NCBI GenBank assembly: GCA_964420035.1
Contig: CAYQQR010000054.1
Span: 1 to 23,122 of the forward strand
Length of the DNA stretch: 23,122 bases
Direction: 5' to 3'
DNA from: CAYQQR01 sp964420035
GTDB taxonomy: Bacteria; Bacteroidota; Bacteroidia; Bacteroidales; SM23-62
The notes below the pieces were generated by a model. It did no database searches. It was not told the origin of the DNA and worked only from the letters and a program-made list of their open reading frames with translations. The position numbers and the translations under genes were made by a program. Below are positions 7,550-16,122 of the stretch, one piece after another (within the stretch, counting starts at the first letter, position 1; the number at the start of each line of letters is the position of its first letter).

Positions 7550-9040
7550 TTATTCACCGAAACAATACAGGTATCCGTTCCGGGAAGCAATGTAGATTTT
7601 TCCGTCTATTGCAATAGGGGTGGATTCGAAGGCGCTGGGATAGCTGTCGAGCAATTTAAAACGGTAATTAAGGTCGAATTGAAACAAGTATAATCCATGG
7701 TAACCCGCTACTATTAATTTATCCCGGACAAAAGCGGGCGTTGAGATAGAGGGTCCTGCCTTGTATTTAAGGACCAGTTCGGGCATTGGATATACATTGC
7801 GTTTATTGGGTCCGTATGCTCTTTTTCGTGGATCGATAGTTTTATGTTTTACAACATAAAGATAGCCGTCAATCCCTGCAAACGCCGCTAATTCTTCCTT
7901 GACAACCGAGGTTTTATTATGGTCCGTAATACCCACGCTACCCACGACTCCACCCTCCCAGGATGAAAATACCGAATCGCCTACCGGATAGTACCAGACC
8001 ACGGTTTCTTCCGGATCTTTTGAGGGGTCCAGTTTCATGACCCCGCCCTTTCCTTCGATATACTGCTTTTCAAGGCTTACCAATATGCAGCGGTCCGATG
8101 TGATCACCGGGCATCCATCCATGTCCGAACCCGTACGAAAATCCCAGTCTATGTACCGTTCATCAAGAGTGTAGCCAAACACGTGCCCCGAACCCGAGGC
8201 CAGATAAACGCGATTCCCCAGCAGGGCGGGCGAAGCTTCTGTCACCAGATTGCCTCCATGGTGTATTTTATCTTCCGGATGATAAAGCAGGTGTTCTTCA
8301 ATTATCTTGGGTTGCAGGAGTCCCTCATGCAATTTCGCTGAATCGGGATTCGGATCAAAGATCATGAACACCCCATTTTCCAATCCTATATAGGCTGTGT
8401 CGCCGATGATCAGGGCCGAAGCATCCACATCCCGGCTGTAGGAGTCGGTGCGCCGAACATCCAAACGCCACAATTCCTTGCCGGTATGATAGGAAATGGC
8501 CCTGTAACTGGGCACCTTGCCTTCAATGACCCGGTTTCCGGTTCCGAGCCGGCTTCCCTGAAGAATGATCCATTGATCTTCAGAACGAGCGGCGCTCCGG
8601 TTGAAAAAGAGTGTTCCGGCAGCTTTTACCACATCATCGAATGGATATTCCCAGATCAACCGGCCGTTGGAGGCATCAATTTTTTTCAGATAGTGATCAT
8701 AGGCCCCCTGGATCAGATAAGGGGTCCTGTCTTCTTCCACAAGGAGTGGCTGGCCGGTCCAACCTGCGCCAGCCCACTTTTCAGGGTCCCCTGTTGGGGA
8801 AATATAGGTTATGCCCTCTCCAAGACAGGTTTTCCAGAGAACATTAAGTTTTTCCGGGGCCTTGTTGCCATAATAATTTCGCTGATGGTTACCCAGAAAA
8901 GTACCGATCTTAACACGGGTTCCCAGGTAGGTAATTCCATGCTGTGCAAAAAGGGTACCGCTCATATGCATTTCAGGCAAAACAAGAACGGTAAATAAGC
9001 CGGTCAGGCAAAGGATTCTATATTTAATCACAGCAAACAC
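7550..9040 (-). CDS. Secreted PQQ-like beta-propeller repeat protein
   Basis: A 496-aa protein with an N-terminal hydrophobic segment (about 8-22), probably a signal peptide with cleavage near SGTLFAQ. The mature region is a run of PQQ/BamB-like WD40-type blades, each with a strand motif such as YLIQGAYDHYLKKIDASNGRLIWEY, YRAISYHTGKELWRLDV, VYLASGSGHVFGYTLDERYIDW, GIDGYLYVVKH and the closing blade IDGKIYIASRNGYLYCFGE. This is consistent with a single seven- or eight-bladed propeller. No cytochrome c motif or quinoprotein dehydrogenase catalytic region was seen, so a redox enzyme is unlikely. A structural or binding role outside the cytoplasm is more probable. It begins 27 nt after the stop of the CapA-type gene at 9068 and is likely cotranscribed with it. 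Confidence 0.85.
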   Translation of the reverse strand: MFAVIKYRILCLTGLFTVLVLPEMHMSGTLFAQHGITYLGTRVKIGTFLGNHQRNYYGNKAPEKLNVLWKTCLGEGITYISPTGDPEKWAGAGWTGQPLLVEEDRTPYLIQGAYDHYLKKIDASNGRLIWEYPFDDVVKAAGTLFFNRSAARSEDQWIILQGSRLGTGNRVIEGKVPSYRAISYHTGKELWRLDVRRTDSYSRDVDASALIIGDTAYIGLENGVFMIFDPNPDSAKLHEGLLQPKIIEEHLLYHPEDKIHHGGNLVTEASPALLGNRVYLASGSGHVFGYTLDERYIDWDFRTGSDMDGCPVITSDRCILVSLEKQYIEGKGGVMKLDPSKDPEETVVWYYPVGDSVFSSWEGGVVGSVGITDHNKTSVVKEELAAFAGIDGYLYVVKHKTIDPRKRAYGPNKRNVYPMPELVLKYKAGPSISTPAFVRDKLIVAGYHGLYLFQFDLNYRFKLLDSYPSAFESTPIAIDGKIYIASRNGYLYCFGE

Positions 9041-9067
9041 ACCGAAAAGTTAAACATCCTTCCGTGA

Positions 9068-10135
9068 TCATTTTCTAATTATCGAACCATCCCCTGGAAA
9101 CGAAAGAGATGTTTCCGGAAAATCCTGCAAAGTCAGTTCCTTCAGCTTTTTGTAAGCGCGTTCTTCGGGATCGGGCACGGGGATACCGGACCCGGCCTGC
9201 TTTATTGAAGTAACCCTGGCTTCAATGAATTTGCCGCCGGGACCGGTTACTATACTGATCAGGGGAGCAATGCCATTGGGACCGCGTAGATTAAAGCGGG
9301 CATAAGTACAGAAATTTCCCAGACTGTAACAAATAAGGCGATCCTTATAAAGCTCCACGGCCCTGGTAACGTGGGGTCCATGCGCCAGGACCAGGTCTGC
9401 CCCGGCATCGATGGCCTCGTGGGCAACCTGGTAAACATTGCCGCGGTTGTAACCCAGGTATATTTCATCCTCCCGGGTCACATGCTGATGCTCTTTTCCT
9501 TCTGCCCCGGCATGAAGGGCCACGATAACCAGACTGGATTCCGCATCGAGTTGCATGATCGTTTGCCTTAAAAGTTCACTGTTCTTCATATCCGCCGATC
9601 CCCGAAAAGGGGCAAAGGCACAAAAACCGATATTTCTTCCATCCTTTTCAAAAATCACAGCAGGTTTTTCCAGCATTCCGGCATGGTACAGACCGGCTTC
9701 ATCAAGAACCCTCATGGTACTTTGCCTTCCTCCAGCACCAAAATCATTGCAGTGGTTGTTGGCCGTGCTCACCAGGTCAAATCCCGCTTCCACCAGGCAG
9801 TTAACATATTCGTCCGGCATCCTGAAAACATAGCACCGGGTGGTATCCCTGCATTTCTTTGCCTGCCCCCCACTGGATGAGAAAGTGCCTTCCAGGTTAC
9901 AGAAAGCAAGATCCGCTTCCAGCAGTATAGGCTTCACTTCCGTCAACAAACCCGAACACCCTCCCGGGGGCAGGTACCTGGAGGAAGGATAATCCGTCCC
10001 CAACATAATATCACCGGCAGCTGCAACAACAAGGCTGTCAGCATAAAGTTGCTGCTTCCCCGGGGGCGGAAGAACTACCTGCTGCAAAAAAGACAGCAAG
10101 GCAAACAAGCCCAGATAAAGCGATCGTATGATCAT
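9068..10135 (-). CDS. Second CapA family protein (metallophosphatase fold), exported
   Basis: A 355-aa protein from the ATG at 10135 (MIIRSLYLGLFALLSFLQQ), which gives a signal peptide. An in-frame ATG at 10168 is rejected because it lies in the loop of the terminator of the upstream gene. CapA motifs in order: AAGDIMLGTDYPS, AFCNLEGTFSS, VSTANNHCNDFGAGG, IVALHAGAEGKEHQ, LVLAHGPHVTRAVELY and ICYSLGNFCTY, including the metal-binding Asp, Asn and His residues. Sequence is clearly diverged from the paralogue at 2628-3743, so this is not a recent duplication. It is followed after 27 nt by the beta-propeller gene, and no capB/capC-like genes are present. The substrate is unknown. Its position between the M23 peptidase gene and the MerR operon suggests, weakly, a cell-envelope role. 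Confidence 0.87.
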   Translation of the reverse strand: MIIRSLYLGLFALLSFLQQVVLPPPGKQQLYADSLVVAAAGDIMLGTDYPSSRYLPPGGCSGLLTEVKPILLEADLAFCNLEGTFSSSGGQAKKCRDTTRCYVFRMPDEYVNCLVEAGFDLVSTANNHCNDFGAGGRQSTMRVLDEAGLYHAGMLEKPAVIFEKDGRNIGFCAFAPFRGSADMKNSELLRQTIMQLDAESSLVIVALHAGAEGKEHQHVTREDEIYLGYNRGNVYQVAHEAIDAGADLVLAHGPHVTRAVELYKDRLICYSLGNFCTYARFNLRGPNGIAPLISIVTGPGGKFIEARVTSIKQAGSGIPVPDPEERAYKKLKELTLQDFPETSLSFPGDGSIIRK

Positions 10136-10148
10136 GTCAGAAAGATAT

Positions 10149-10177
10149 AAAAAAAGGCCGCAAATCATTTTGCGGCC
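10149..10177 (-). terminator. Rho-independent terminator of the M23 peptidase gene
   Basis: On the minus strand a perfect 9-bp stem GGCCGCAAA/TTTGCGGCC closes a four-base loop (ATGA) and runs into seven T residues. It begins about 20 nt after the peptidase stop codon at 10197. It separates the peptidase from the CapA-type/beta-propeller pair, so those two genes need their own promoter or depend on readthrough. Confidence 0.92.
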
Positions 10178-10196
10178 CCATAGATAAAGGTCTTCA

Positions 10197-11168
10197 TTAA
10201 TCGAAGGACTGTCCCGCGTTCATTGAAAGTTCGATCATGCGGTCATACTCGTCAGCAGTCAGGTCATTGAAGAAATAATTGATGGGGTTCACCTTCTTGT
10301 TGTTGACCCATACTTCATAGTGGAGGTGTGGTGCGGTCGACAGACCGGTGCTGCCAACATAACCGATGATGTCGCCACGTTTGACCTTCTTTCCCCGCTT
10401 TACATTGAAGTTCGACATGTGGGCATAAAGGGTCTTATAGCCGAAACCGTGATCAATGACGATCTTGTTACCGTAACCCCTTCTTGACTTTTCCACCGTA
10501 TGCGCAACGCCGTTGCCCGTGGCATAGACCTCCGCACCGGTTGGTGCCGTGAAATCCAGTCCGTAATGAAACTTCCTGATCTTATAGATGGGGTGAATGC
10601 GATATCCCCAGCCGGATGCAGTACGTGTAAGGTCCTTATTGGAAATAGGCTGTATGGCCGGTACACAGGATAAATATTCTTCTTTCCTGAGGGCAAGTTC
10701 AATGACCTCGTCATAAGATTTGCTCTGAACATAGATCTGCTTGGTCAGCTTGTCCAGCCTTTTTGAGGTTTCTATAACCATCTGTGAATTCTCATAACCC
10801 TCCAGGTTTTCATAGCGGTTTACACCACCAAAACCGCCTTCCCTCATAGAAAGGGGAATGGGTTCTGCATTGAATATGGTACGGTAGATATTGTCATCCC
10901 GCTTCTGTATGTCGGCCAGTACAGTCTCGACCTGTTGAAATTTCCTGTTGAGCAATTCATACTGCAGTACAAGATGATTGTTTTCGGTCTTTAAGCGTTT
11001 TTCTTCCGGGGTATCGAAGAAAAAACCATAAGTAATATTGAGAATAACGGAAACGGATACGAAACCGAAAACATATAGAACAAAATTGAGCAATCTTTTG
11101 CCAAGGGTGGGGACTATTCTGTCATAACTCAGTGATTCCGGGTTATACCTGTATTTTGCTCTTGCCAT
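10197..11168 (-). CDS. Membrane-anchored M23 family (LytM-type) peptidoglycan endopeptidase
   Basis: A 323-aa protein. It has a basic cytoplasmic N-terminus, one transmembrane helix (about 27-50, LLNFVLYVFGFVSVSVILNI), a coiled-coil stalk (about 55-105 with KTENNHLVLQYELLNRKFQQ) and a C-terminal M23 domain. The zinc-site motifs are complete: HYGLDF (HxxxD), HAMIS-position equivalent LYAHMSNF, and HLHYEV (HxH). GWGYRIHPI upstream is also typical. An intact site indicates an active endopeptidase cutting peptide cross-links during growth or division, rather than an EnvC-like activator. It is transcribed divergently from alaS, with 434 bp between their starts, and ends at a strong terminator. From recollection of Bacteroidota genomes, M23 genes beside alaS and a MerR gene are common. 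Confidence 0.93.
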   Translation of the reverse strand: MARAKYRYNPESLSYDRIVPTLGKRLLNFVLYVFGFVSVSVILNITYGFFFDTPEEKRLKTENNHLVLQYELLNRKFQQVETVLADIQKRDDNIYRTIFNAEPIPLSMREGGFGGVNRYENLEGYENSQMVIETSKRLDKLTKQIYVQSKSYDEVIELALRKEEYLSCVPAIQPISNKDLTRTASGWGYRIHPIYKIRKFHYGLDFTAPTGAEVYATGNGVAHTVEKSRRGYGNKIVIDHGFGYKTLYAHMSNFNVKRGKKVKRGDIIGYVGSTGLSTAPHLHYEVWVNNKKVNPINYFFNDLTADEYDRMIELSMNAGQSFD

Positions 11169-11469
11169 GTGTAATGAAAATTAGAGCTTAAAACTAGTAA
11201 AATCTTTTCAAACCTGGTGTTTGACCCTCCGCATCAACCCTTAAAGATATAATAAAATTTTAATTCAGATATTTTAATGTAAATAATTAACGCTTAGGAA
11301 GGTATCGCTCCCAAAGCTTTGAATATCAATGAGCATTGTAAAACAGTAATCTTAAAAATAAGTATAATTAATTGATTTCCAATACAATGATTCTTTAAAT
11401 CCATTTTTGTAAAGACATCTGTATGGTATGTTCATTGAATTCCGGATTTTTCTTTAGAAACAGTTTAAA

Positions 11470-11502
11470 TTTAAGGTCTGTCGAATCAAAATATTAACTT
11501 TG
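11470..11502 (+). promoter_or_regulatory. Candidate promoter of alaS
   Basis: TAACTTTG at 11495-11502 is an exact match to the Bacteroidota -7 consensus TAnnTTTG. TTTA at 11470-11473, 21 bp upstream, is a near match to the -33 TTTG. Transcription starting near 11509 would give a leader of about 94 nt that includes the 9-bp repeats. Confidence 0.55.
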
Positions 11503-11542
11503 AAATTCTGAATTCTAAATCAGGGTGTGGGTATAGGGTGTG

Positions 11543-11578
11543 AGTACCGTTAGTACCCTTAGTACCGTTAGTACCGTT
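11543..11578 (+). repeat. 9-bp tandem repeat (agtaccgtt x4) in the alaS leader
   Basis: Four consecutive 9-bp units: agtaccgtt, agtaccctt, agtaccgtt, agtaccgtt. Unit 2 differs by one base. A preceding duplicated gggtgtg (11523-11529 and 11536-11542) adds to the low complexity. The repeats lie 25 nt upstream of the alaS ATG. They are open in the alaS frame from a GTG at 11540, where they would encode Ser-Thr-Val/Leu repeats, but AlaS family alignment favours the ATG at 11603. Confidence 0.85.
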
Positions 11579-11602
11579 GAAACAGTTCCGGACAGGATCA
11601 AA

Positions 11603-14260
11603 ATGTTACAGAAACCAAAAACATCAGCAGAGATACGCCAGGCTTTTCTGGATTTTTTCAAGGAAAAAGACCATCATATTATTCCCCCGGCGCCCATGGT
11701 GGTCAGGAATGACCCTACCCTGATGTTTACCAACGCGGGGATGAACCAGTTTAAGGATATCTTCCTGGGCAATGTAAAACCTGAATTTAAGAGGGTCGCC
11801 GATGCTCAAAAATGTTTACGCGTGTCGGGTAAGCACAATGATCTCGAGGAAGTGGGTCTGGACACCTATCATCATACCATGTTTGAAATGTTAGGCAACT
11901 GGTCCTTTGGTGATTACTTCAAGCAGGAAGCCATTGAATGGGCCTGGGAATTCCTTACGTCCAGCATGGGCATTCCGGAAGACAGGCTATATGCTACTGT
12001 TTTTGAGGGTGATCCTCAGGACAAGGTGGACATGGATGCGGAAGCTTTCAGGACCTGGAACCGGTTTTTAGACGAAGGACGGGTTTTAAAAGGAAGCAAA
12101 AAAGACAATTTCTGGGAAATGGGGGACACCGGTCCCTGCGGTCCGAGTTCCGAAATACATGTGGACCTGAGGGAGGAAAAAGAGCGAAAAAAGATCCCGG
12201 GCAATAAGCTGATCAATGCCGGCCATCCCCTGGTCATGGAGATTTGGAACCTGGTATTCATTCAATACAACAGGAGAAAAAACGGAAGTCTTGAAAAACT
12301 CCCCAAAAAGCATGTGGATACGGGACTAGGATTCGAACGCCTGTGCATGGTTCTCCAGAACAAAAGGTCGAACTACGATACCGACCTTTTCATGCCCATG
12401 ATCCGCAAAATCTCAGAAATAACGGGCATATCCTACGGCAGCGATAAAAAGAAAGACATAGCCTTCCGGGTCCTTTCCGACCACATCCGGGCCATAGCCT
12501 TCTCCATTGCCGATGGCCAGATCCCTTCCAACACCAAAGCCGGCTATGTTATCCGGAGGATCCTTCGCAGGGCGATTCGTTACGGTTTTACCTATCTCGG
12601 CCTGAAGGAAGCGTTTCTTCATAAACTTGTACCGGAACTTGTCAAGACCATGGGCGATGCCTATCCCGAAATCCTGGCCCAACAGGAGACCATCAGCAAA
12701 GTGATACGGGAAGAAGAAACCACCTTCCTGAGAACCCTGGATAAGGGCATCAACCTGCTGAATGAGGTGATCAGCAAGAGGCCGGAGGATCAAACCCGTA
12801 TCTCAGGGAAGACAGCCTTTGAACTGTACGACACCTACGGATTTCCTGTCGACCTTACCGATTTGATCCTAAGGGAGAAAGGACTTTCGGTTGATATGGA
12901 CAGCTATCGAAAAGAAATGGAAGAGCAGAAAGCCCGGTCGAAATCCGCTGCCAGAAAAGACGAAGGTGAGTGGACGGTCCTTATACCGGAACAGGAAACC
13001 CGCTTTGTTGCCTATGACCGGACAGAGGACCATGTGAAAATTTCGCGTTACCGTAAAGTAAAGACCCGCGACAAGGAATATTACCAGGTCGTTCTGGATA
13101 CAACACCCTTTTATGCCGAGAGCGGGGGGCAGGTTGGAGATACAGGCTGGTTCATTCAGGGAGACCGGAAGATCGAGGTCTTCGATACCCAAAAAGAAAA
13201 CAATATGATCCTGCATTACGCGGGATCCCTGCCTGATCATCCGGAACAGGAATTGACAGCCCTGGTGGATGCCGACCGCAGAAGACGAACCATGAACAAT
13301 CATTCGGCAACCCACCTGATGCATGATGCGCTTCGCCGTATTCTGGGGGAACATGTCGAGCAGAAAGGCTCATTGGTTCACCCCGGGTATCTGCGTTTCG
13401 ACTTTTCTCATTTCAGCAAGCTGAGCGACCAGGAAATCAAAAAGATTGAAGAAGATGTCAACCGGAATATCTGGGCCGATTACCCACTGGAAGAGCACCG
13501 GGACATTCCCATGGAGGAAGCCCGGGATATGGGTGCCCTTGCATTTTTCGGCGAGAAATACGGTTCAAGGGTCCGTGTGGTTCGCTTCGGGGATTCCACG
13601 GAACTGTGCGCCGGAACCCATGTCCCTTCAACCGGGCAGATCGGCATGTTCAAAATACTCAGAGAATCAGCTATCGCCGCGGGAATTCGCAGGATCGAAG
13701 CCATCACCAACGAAGGGGTCTGGAAGTATCTCCTTGAACTGGAGGACGAACGGGAAACCATTGCTGAACTTACACGCGCCCAGGGAGATAACGTGCAAAC
13801 GATCAGGAGACTGCTGGATGAACTCGATCAACTGAGAAAGGAAAAAGATCAACTCCTGAGCAAAGGGGTGGATGAACTCAAAAAAGAACTCCTGGATACA
13901 GCCCGCGAAGTAGATTCCACAAGGGTGATCATCCAGGAAATAAAAAGCCTGAAAAACCCGGAAAAGATCAAAGACCTGGCTTTTCAATTGAACAGGGAAC
14001 AGGATAATATAGCACTGTTACTGGCCTTTGAAAACAGCGGAAAGGCCATGATCTACCTTATGTTTTCCGGGTCATTGCTCAAAAAAGGTTTCCATGCAGG
14101 TCGGATGATCAAAGAAATAGCCAAAGAAGTTCAGGGCGGAGGCGGCGGACAAGCCTTCTTCGCTACCGCCGGAGGCAAGGATCCATCAGGGATTGATAAA
14201 GCTTTGGAGATTGGCAAGAAACTGATAATGGAAAAACTGGGAAGTTCCTTGGTTCCTTAG
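11603..14260 (+). CDS. alaS: Alanine--tRNA ligase
   Basis: Charges tRNA-Ala with alanine in the cytoplasm and edits mischarged Ser/Gly-tRNA-Ala. From the ATG at 11603 it has 885 aa, close to the 876 of E. coli, and begins MLQKPKTSAEIRQAFLDFF as the family does. A GTG at 11540 would add 21 residues made from the repeat and is judged unlikely. Order of domains: class II aminoacylation core with TNAGMNQFKD, YHHTMFEMLGNWSFGDYF and GDTGPCGPSSEI (about 174-185); helical tRNA-recognition domain; editing domain with zinc ligands HSATH (about 565-569) and CAGTH (about 668-672); coiled coil; and the DHHA1/C-Ala domain with the glycine-rich GGGGGQ. All key residues are present. It is convergent with the acyl-CoA synthetase gene, with only 17 bp between stop codons and no visible terminator there. 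Confidence 0.97.
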   Translation: MLQKPKTSAEIRQAFLDFFKEKDHHIIPPAPMVVRNDPTLMFTNAGMNQFKDIFLGNVKPEFKRVADAQKCLRVSGKHNDLEEVGLDTYHHTMFEMLGNWSFGDYFKQEAIEWAWEFLTSSMGIPEDRLYATVFEGDPQDKVDMDAEAFRTWNRFLDEGRVLKGSKKDNFWEMGDTGPCGPSSEIHVDLREEKERKKIPGNKLINAGHPLVMEIWNLVFIQYNRRKNGSLEKLPKKHVDTGLGFERLCMVLQNKRSNYDTDLFMPMIRKISEITGISYGSDKKKDIAFRVLSDHIRAIAFSIADGQIPSNTKAGYVIRRILRRAIRYGFTYLGLKEAFLHKLVPELVKTMGDAYPEILAQQETISKVIREEETTFLRTLDKGINLLNEVISKRPEDQTRISGKTAFELYDTYGFPVDLTDLILREKGLSVDMDSYRKEMEEQKARSKSAARKDEGEWTVLIPEQETRFVAYDRTEDHVKISRYRKVKTRDKEYYQVVLDTTPFYAESGGQVGDTGWFIQGDRKIEVFDTQKENNMILHYAGSLPDHPEQELTALVDADRRRRTMNNHSATHLMHDALRRILGEHVEQKGSLVHPGYLRFDFSHFSKLSDQEIKKIEEDVNRNIWADYPLEEHRDIPMEEARDMGALAFFGEKYGSRVRVVRFGDSTELCAGTHVPSTGQIGMFKILRESAIAAGIRRIEAITNEGVWKYLLELEDERETIAELTRAQGDNVQTIRRLLDELDQLRKEKDQLLSKGVDELKKELLDTAREVDSTRVIIQEIKSLKNPEKIKDLAFQLNREQDNIALLLAFENSGKAMIYLMFSGSLLKKGFHAGRMIKEIAKEVQGGGGGQAFFATAGGKDPSGIDKALEIGKKLIMEKLGSSLVP

Positions 14261-14277
14261 TTCCAGCGGAGGCCGGT

Positions 14278-16053
14278 TCACCCAACTGAGTAGATTTCTT
14301 TCAGGACAGGTTCATATCGCTCATAAAGGCTTCTGCGCTTCAATTTCAGGGTGGGCGAGAGTTCCCCGGTCTGCGGGGTCCATTCTTCTTCAACCAGACG
14401 ATTCCGCTTGATTTTCTCATGCTCCCCGAGATTTTTATTGATCTCGCTCACTTCCTGCTGATAGCGGGCAACGACTTCTTTCATTGCTATCAGTTCTGCA
14501 TTATCCCGGAACTTGATCTCATGCCTGGAAGCCCATTCGTGAAGAAATGGAAAGTTCGGGGACAGCAGTGCGCTGGCAAATTTTTCGTTTTCCCCGACCA
14601 CCATCGCCTGTTCAATGAAAAAGGATTCCTTGAGTTTGTTCTCAATGACCTGGGGTGCGATATATTTGCCGCTGGATAATTTGAACATTTCCTTCTTGCG
14701 ATCGGTGATCTTCAGGTAGATACCATCCACCATGTAGCCAATATCACCGGTATGGAACCAGCCTTCCTCATCGATCACTTCCCTGGTCATTTCCGGATCT
14801 TTGTAATAACCCTTCATGACATTGGGTCCCTTGCACAGGATCTCTCCATCATCGGCTATTTTGACTTCGACACCATCCAGTACCGGTCCTACGGTTCCGA
14901 ACATGATCTGGTTCCTGGTAGCATTGTTGACTGCTATCACCGGGGAGGTTTCCGTAAGGCCGTAACCTTCCATGACCTTGATGCCGGCGGCCCAGAAGAT
15001 CCTGGATAAACGGATTTGCAAAGCAGCACCACCGGAAACAATGTACTCGACATTTCCGCCGAGCGCCTCCCGCCACTTGCTGAAGATCAGCTTGTCGGCG
15101 ATCCTGAGTTTAAAGTGGTACCCCCAGCCGTTGGCCCGGTTCCTCTCGAACCGGAGGCCCAGGTTTACCGCCCAGAAAAAGATCTGTTTTTTCAGATAGG
15201 GCAGGGCCTTGCCTTTTCCTATGATCCTGTCGTAGACCCGTTCCAGCAAACGGGGTACGGAATTGAATATGTGGGGTTTGACCTCCCTGAGGTTGTCAAC
15301 GATGGTTCCCATATTTTCCGCATAGTAAATGGCGATCCCCTTGCACTGAAAATGATAGTTCATCATCCGCTCATACACATGGCTAAGGGGCAGAAAAGAC
15401 AGGGTTCGTGCACCGAACTTCAGTGGGTGAGCACCTTGGGTCGCCAGCACATTGCTCATCAGGTTATCATGCGTGAGCATCACACCTTTGGGAAATCCGG
15501 TTGTACCGCTGGTGTACAGGAGGGTCACCACATCATGGGGATCGATCTCTTCCTTGATCTTTTCCAGGGCTTCCCTTTGTTTTTCATCCTGCTGTTTGCC
15601 GAGCTCCAGGACTTCTTTCCAGTTCTTTACTCCTTCCAGGGGATTAAAGGAGTATACTTCCCTGATGGCACGAAGCTTGTCAGCAATGGGGGTGACTTTC
15701 TGAAAAAGGTTCTTGTCAGAAACAAAGACCATCTTCGGTTCTGCATGTTTAAGAATGTATTTGTATTCGTCCGCGCTGATGGTGGGGTAAATGGGAACAT
15801 GGATCATTCCGGCCTGACTGAGTGCCATATCGATAAAATTCCATTCCGGACGGTTGTTGGTTATGGTGGCAACTTTGTCGCCTTTCTTAAGTCCCAGTGC
15901 CATTAAACCGAGGCTCAGGCAGGTAGCGGTATCCGCGTAATCAATATTGGAGTACTTGACCCATACCCCGTTTTCCTTTGCTGCAAGGGCATCCTGCATT
16001 TGATACTTTTCCCTGTATTGCTGCAGCAGATCAAAGGTTCTGGTCAGTTCCAT
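14278..16053 (-). CDS. Long-chain fatty acid--CoA ligase (AMP-forming)
   Basis: Activates long-chain fatty acids to acyl-CoA through an acyl-adenylate, feeding beta-oxidation or lipid synthesis, at the cytoplasmic face of the membrane. 591 aa, typical of the FAA1/FadD15-like long-chain group common in Bacteroidota. ANL superfamily motifs: the P-loop LLYTSGTTGFPKGVMLTH (from 178), SFLPLSHVYERM, VSGGAALQ, GYGLTETSP, EGWFHTGDIG, and DRKKEMFKLSSGKYIAPQ, which contains the hinge and C-terminal domain. No key residue is missing. Substrate chain length is inferred from family resemblance only. It starts 69 nt downstream of the symporter gene on the same strand, so the two may be cotranscribed. A partial -7 match (TATATTTA on the minus strand, 16078-16085) could give it its own promoter. 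Confidence 0.92.
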   Translation of the reverse strand: MELTRTFDLLQQYREKYQMQDALAAKENGVWVKYSNIDYADTATCLSLGLMALGLKKGDKVATITNNRPEWNFIDMALSQAGMIHVPIYPTISADEYKYILKHAEPKMVFVSDKNLFQKVTPIADKLRAIREVYSFNPLEGVKNWKEVLELGKQQDEKQREALEKIKEEIDPHDVVTLLYTSGTTGFPKGVMLTHDNLMSNVLATQGAHPLKFGARTLSFLPLSHVYERMMNYHFQCKGIAIYYAENMGTIVDNLREVKPHIFNSVPRLLERVYDRIIGKGKALPYLKKQIFFWAVNLGLRFERNRANGWGYHFKLRIADKLIFSKWREALGGNVEYIVSGGAALQIRLSRIFWAAGIKVMEGYGLTETSPVIAVNNATRNQIMFGTVGPVLDGVEVKIADDGEILCKGPNVMKGYYKDPEMTREVIDEEGWFHTGDIGYMVDGIYLKITDRKKEMFKLSSGKYIAPQVIENKLKESFFIEQAMVVGENEKFASALLSPNFPFLHEWASRHEIKFRDNAELIAMKEVVARYQQEVSEINKNLGEHEKIKRNRLVEEEWTPQTGELSPTLKLKRRSLYERYEPVLKEIYSVG

Positions 16054-16122
16054 AAGATTGCCTTAATGTTTGGGGGCTAAATATAAAGAAAATATTAAAC
16101 CGGAAGTCAGAAACCAGCAGCA

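Larger units (their letters stand above)
11169..11602. other. AT-rich divergent intergenic region between the M23 peptidase gene and alaS
   Basis: This is the only gene-free stretch longer than 300 bp. It is strongly AT-rich from about 11230 to 11520. It holds a good promoter for alaS on the plus strand (11470-11502) and a 9-bp tandem repeat in the alaS leader (11543-11578). For the minus-strand peptidase gene the best -7-like element is TATCTTTA (11242-11249 on the opposite strand), without a good -33 match. No tRNA, T-box or other structured RNA was recognised, and no ORF of interest. Confidence 0.6.

Noticed and set aside
10136..10168. A longer N-terminus for the second CapA-type protein starting at 10168
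   Set aside because: That ATG lies in the loop of the peptidase terminator; the ATG at 10135 gives a clean signal peptide.
11540..11602. A GTG start adding 21 residues to AlaS
   Set aside because: The extra residues are encoded mostly by the 9-bp repeat, while the ATG at 11603 gives the conserved AlaS N-terminus and length.
15016..15906. A 296-codon plus-strand open frame antisense to the acyl-CoA synthetase gene
   Set aside because: Long, but opposite a gene whose catalytic motifs are all intact; no independent motifs or promoter seen.
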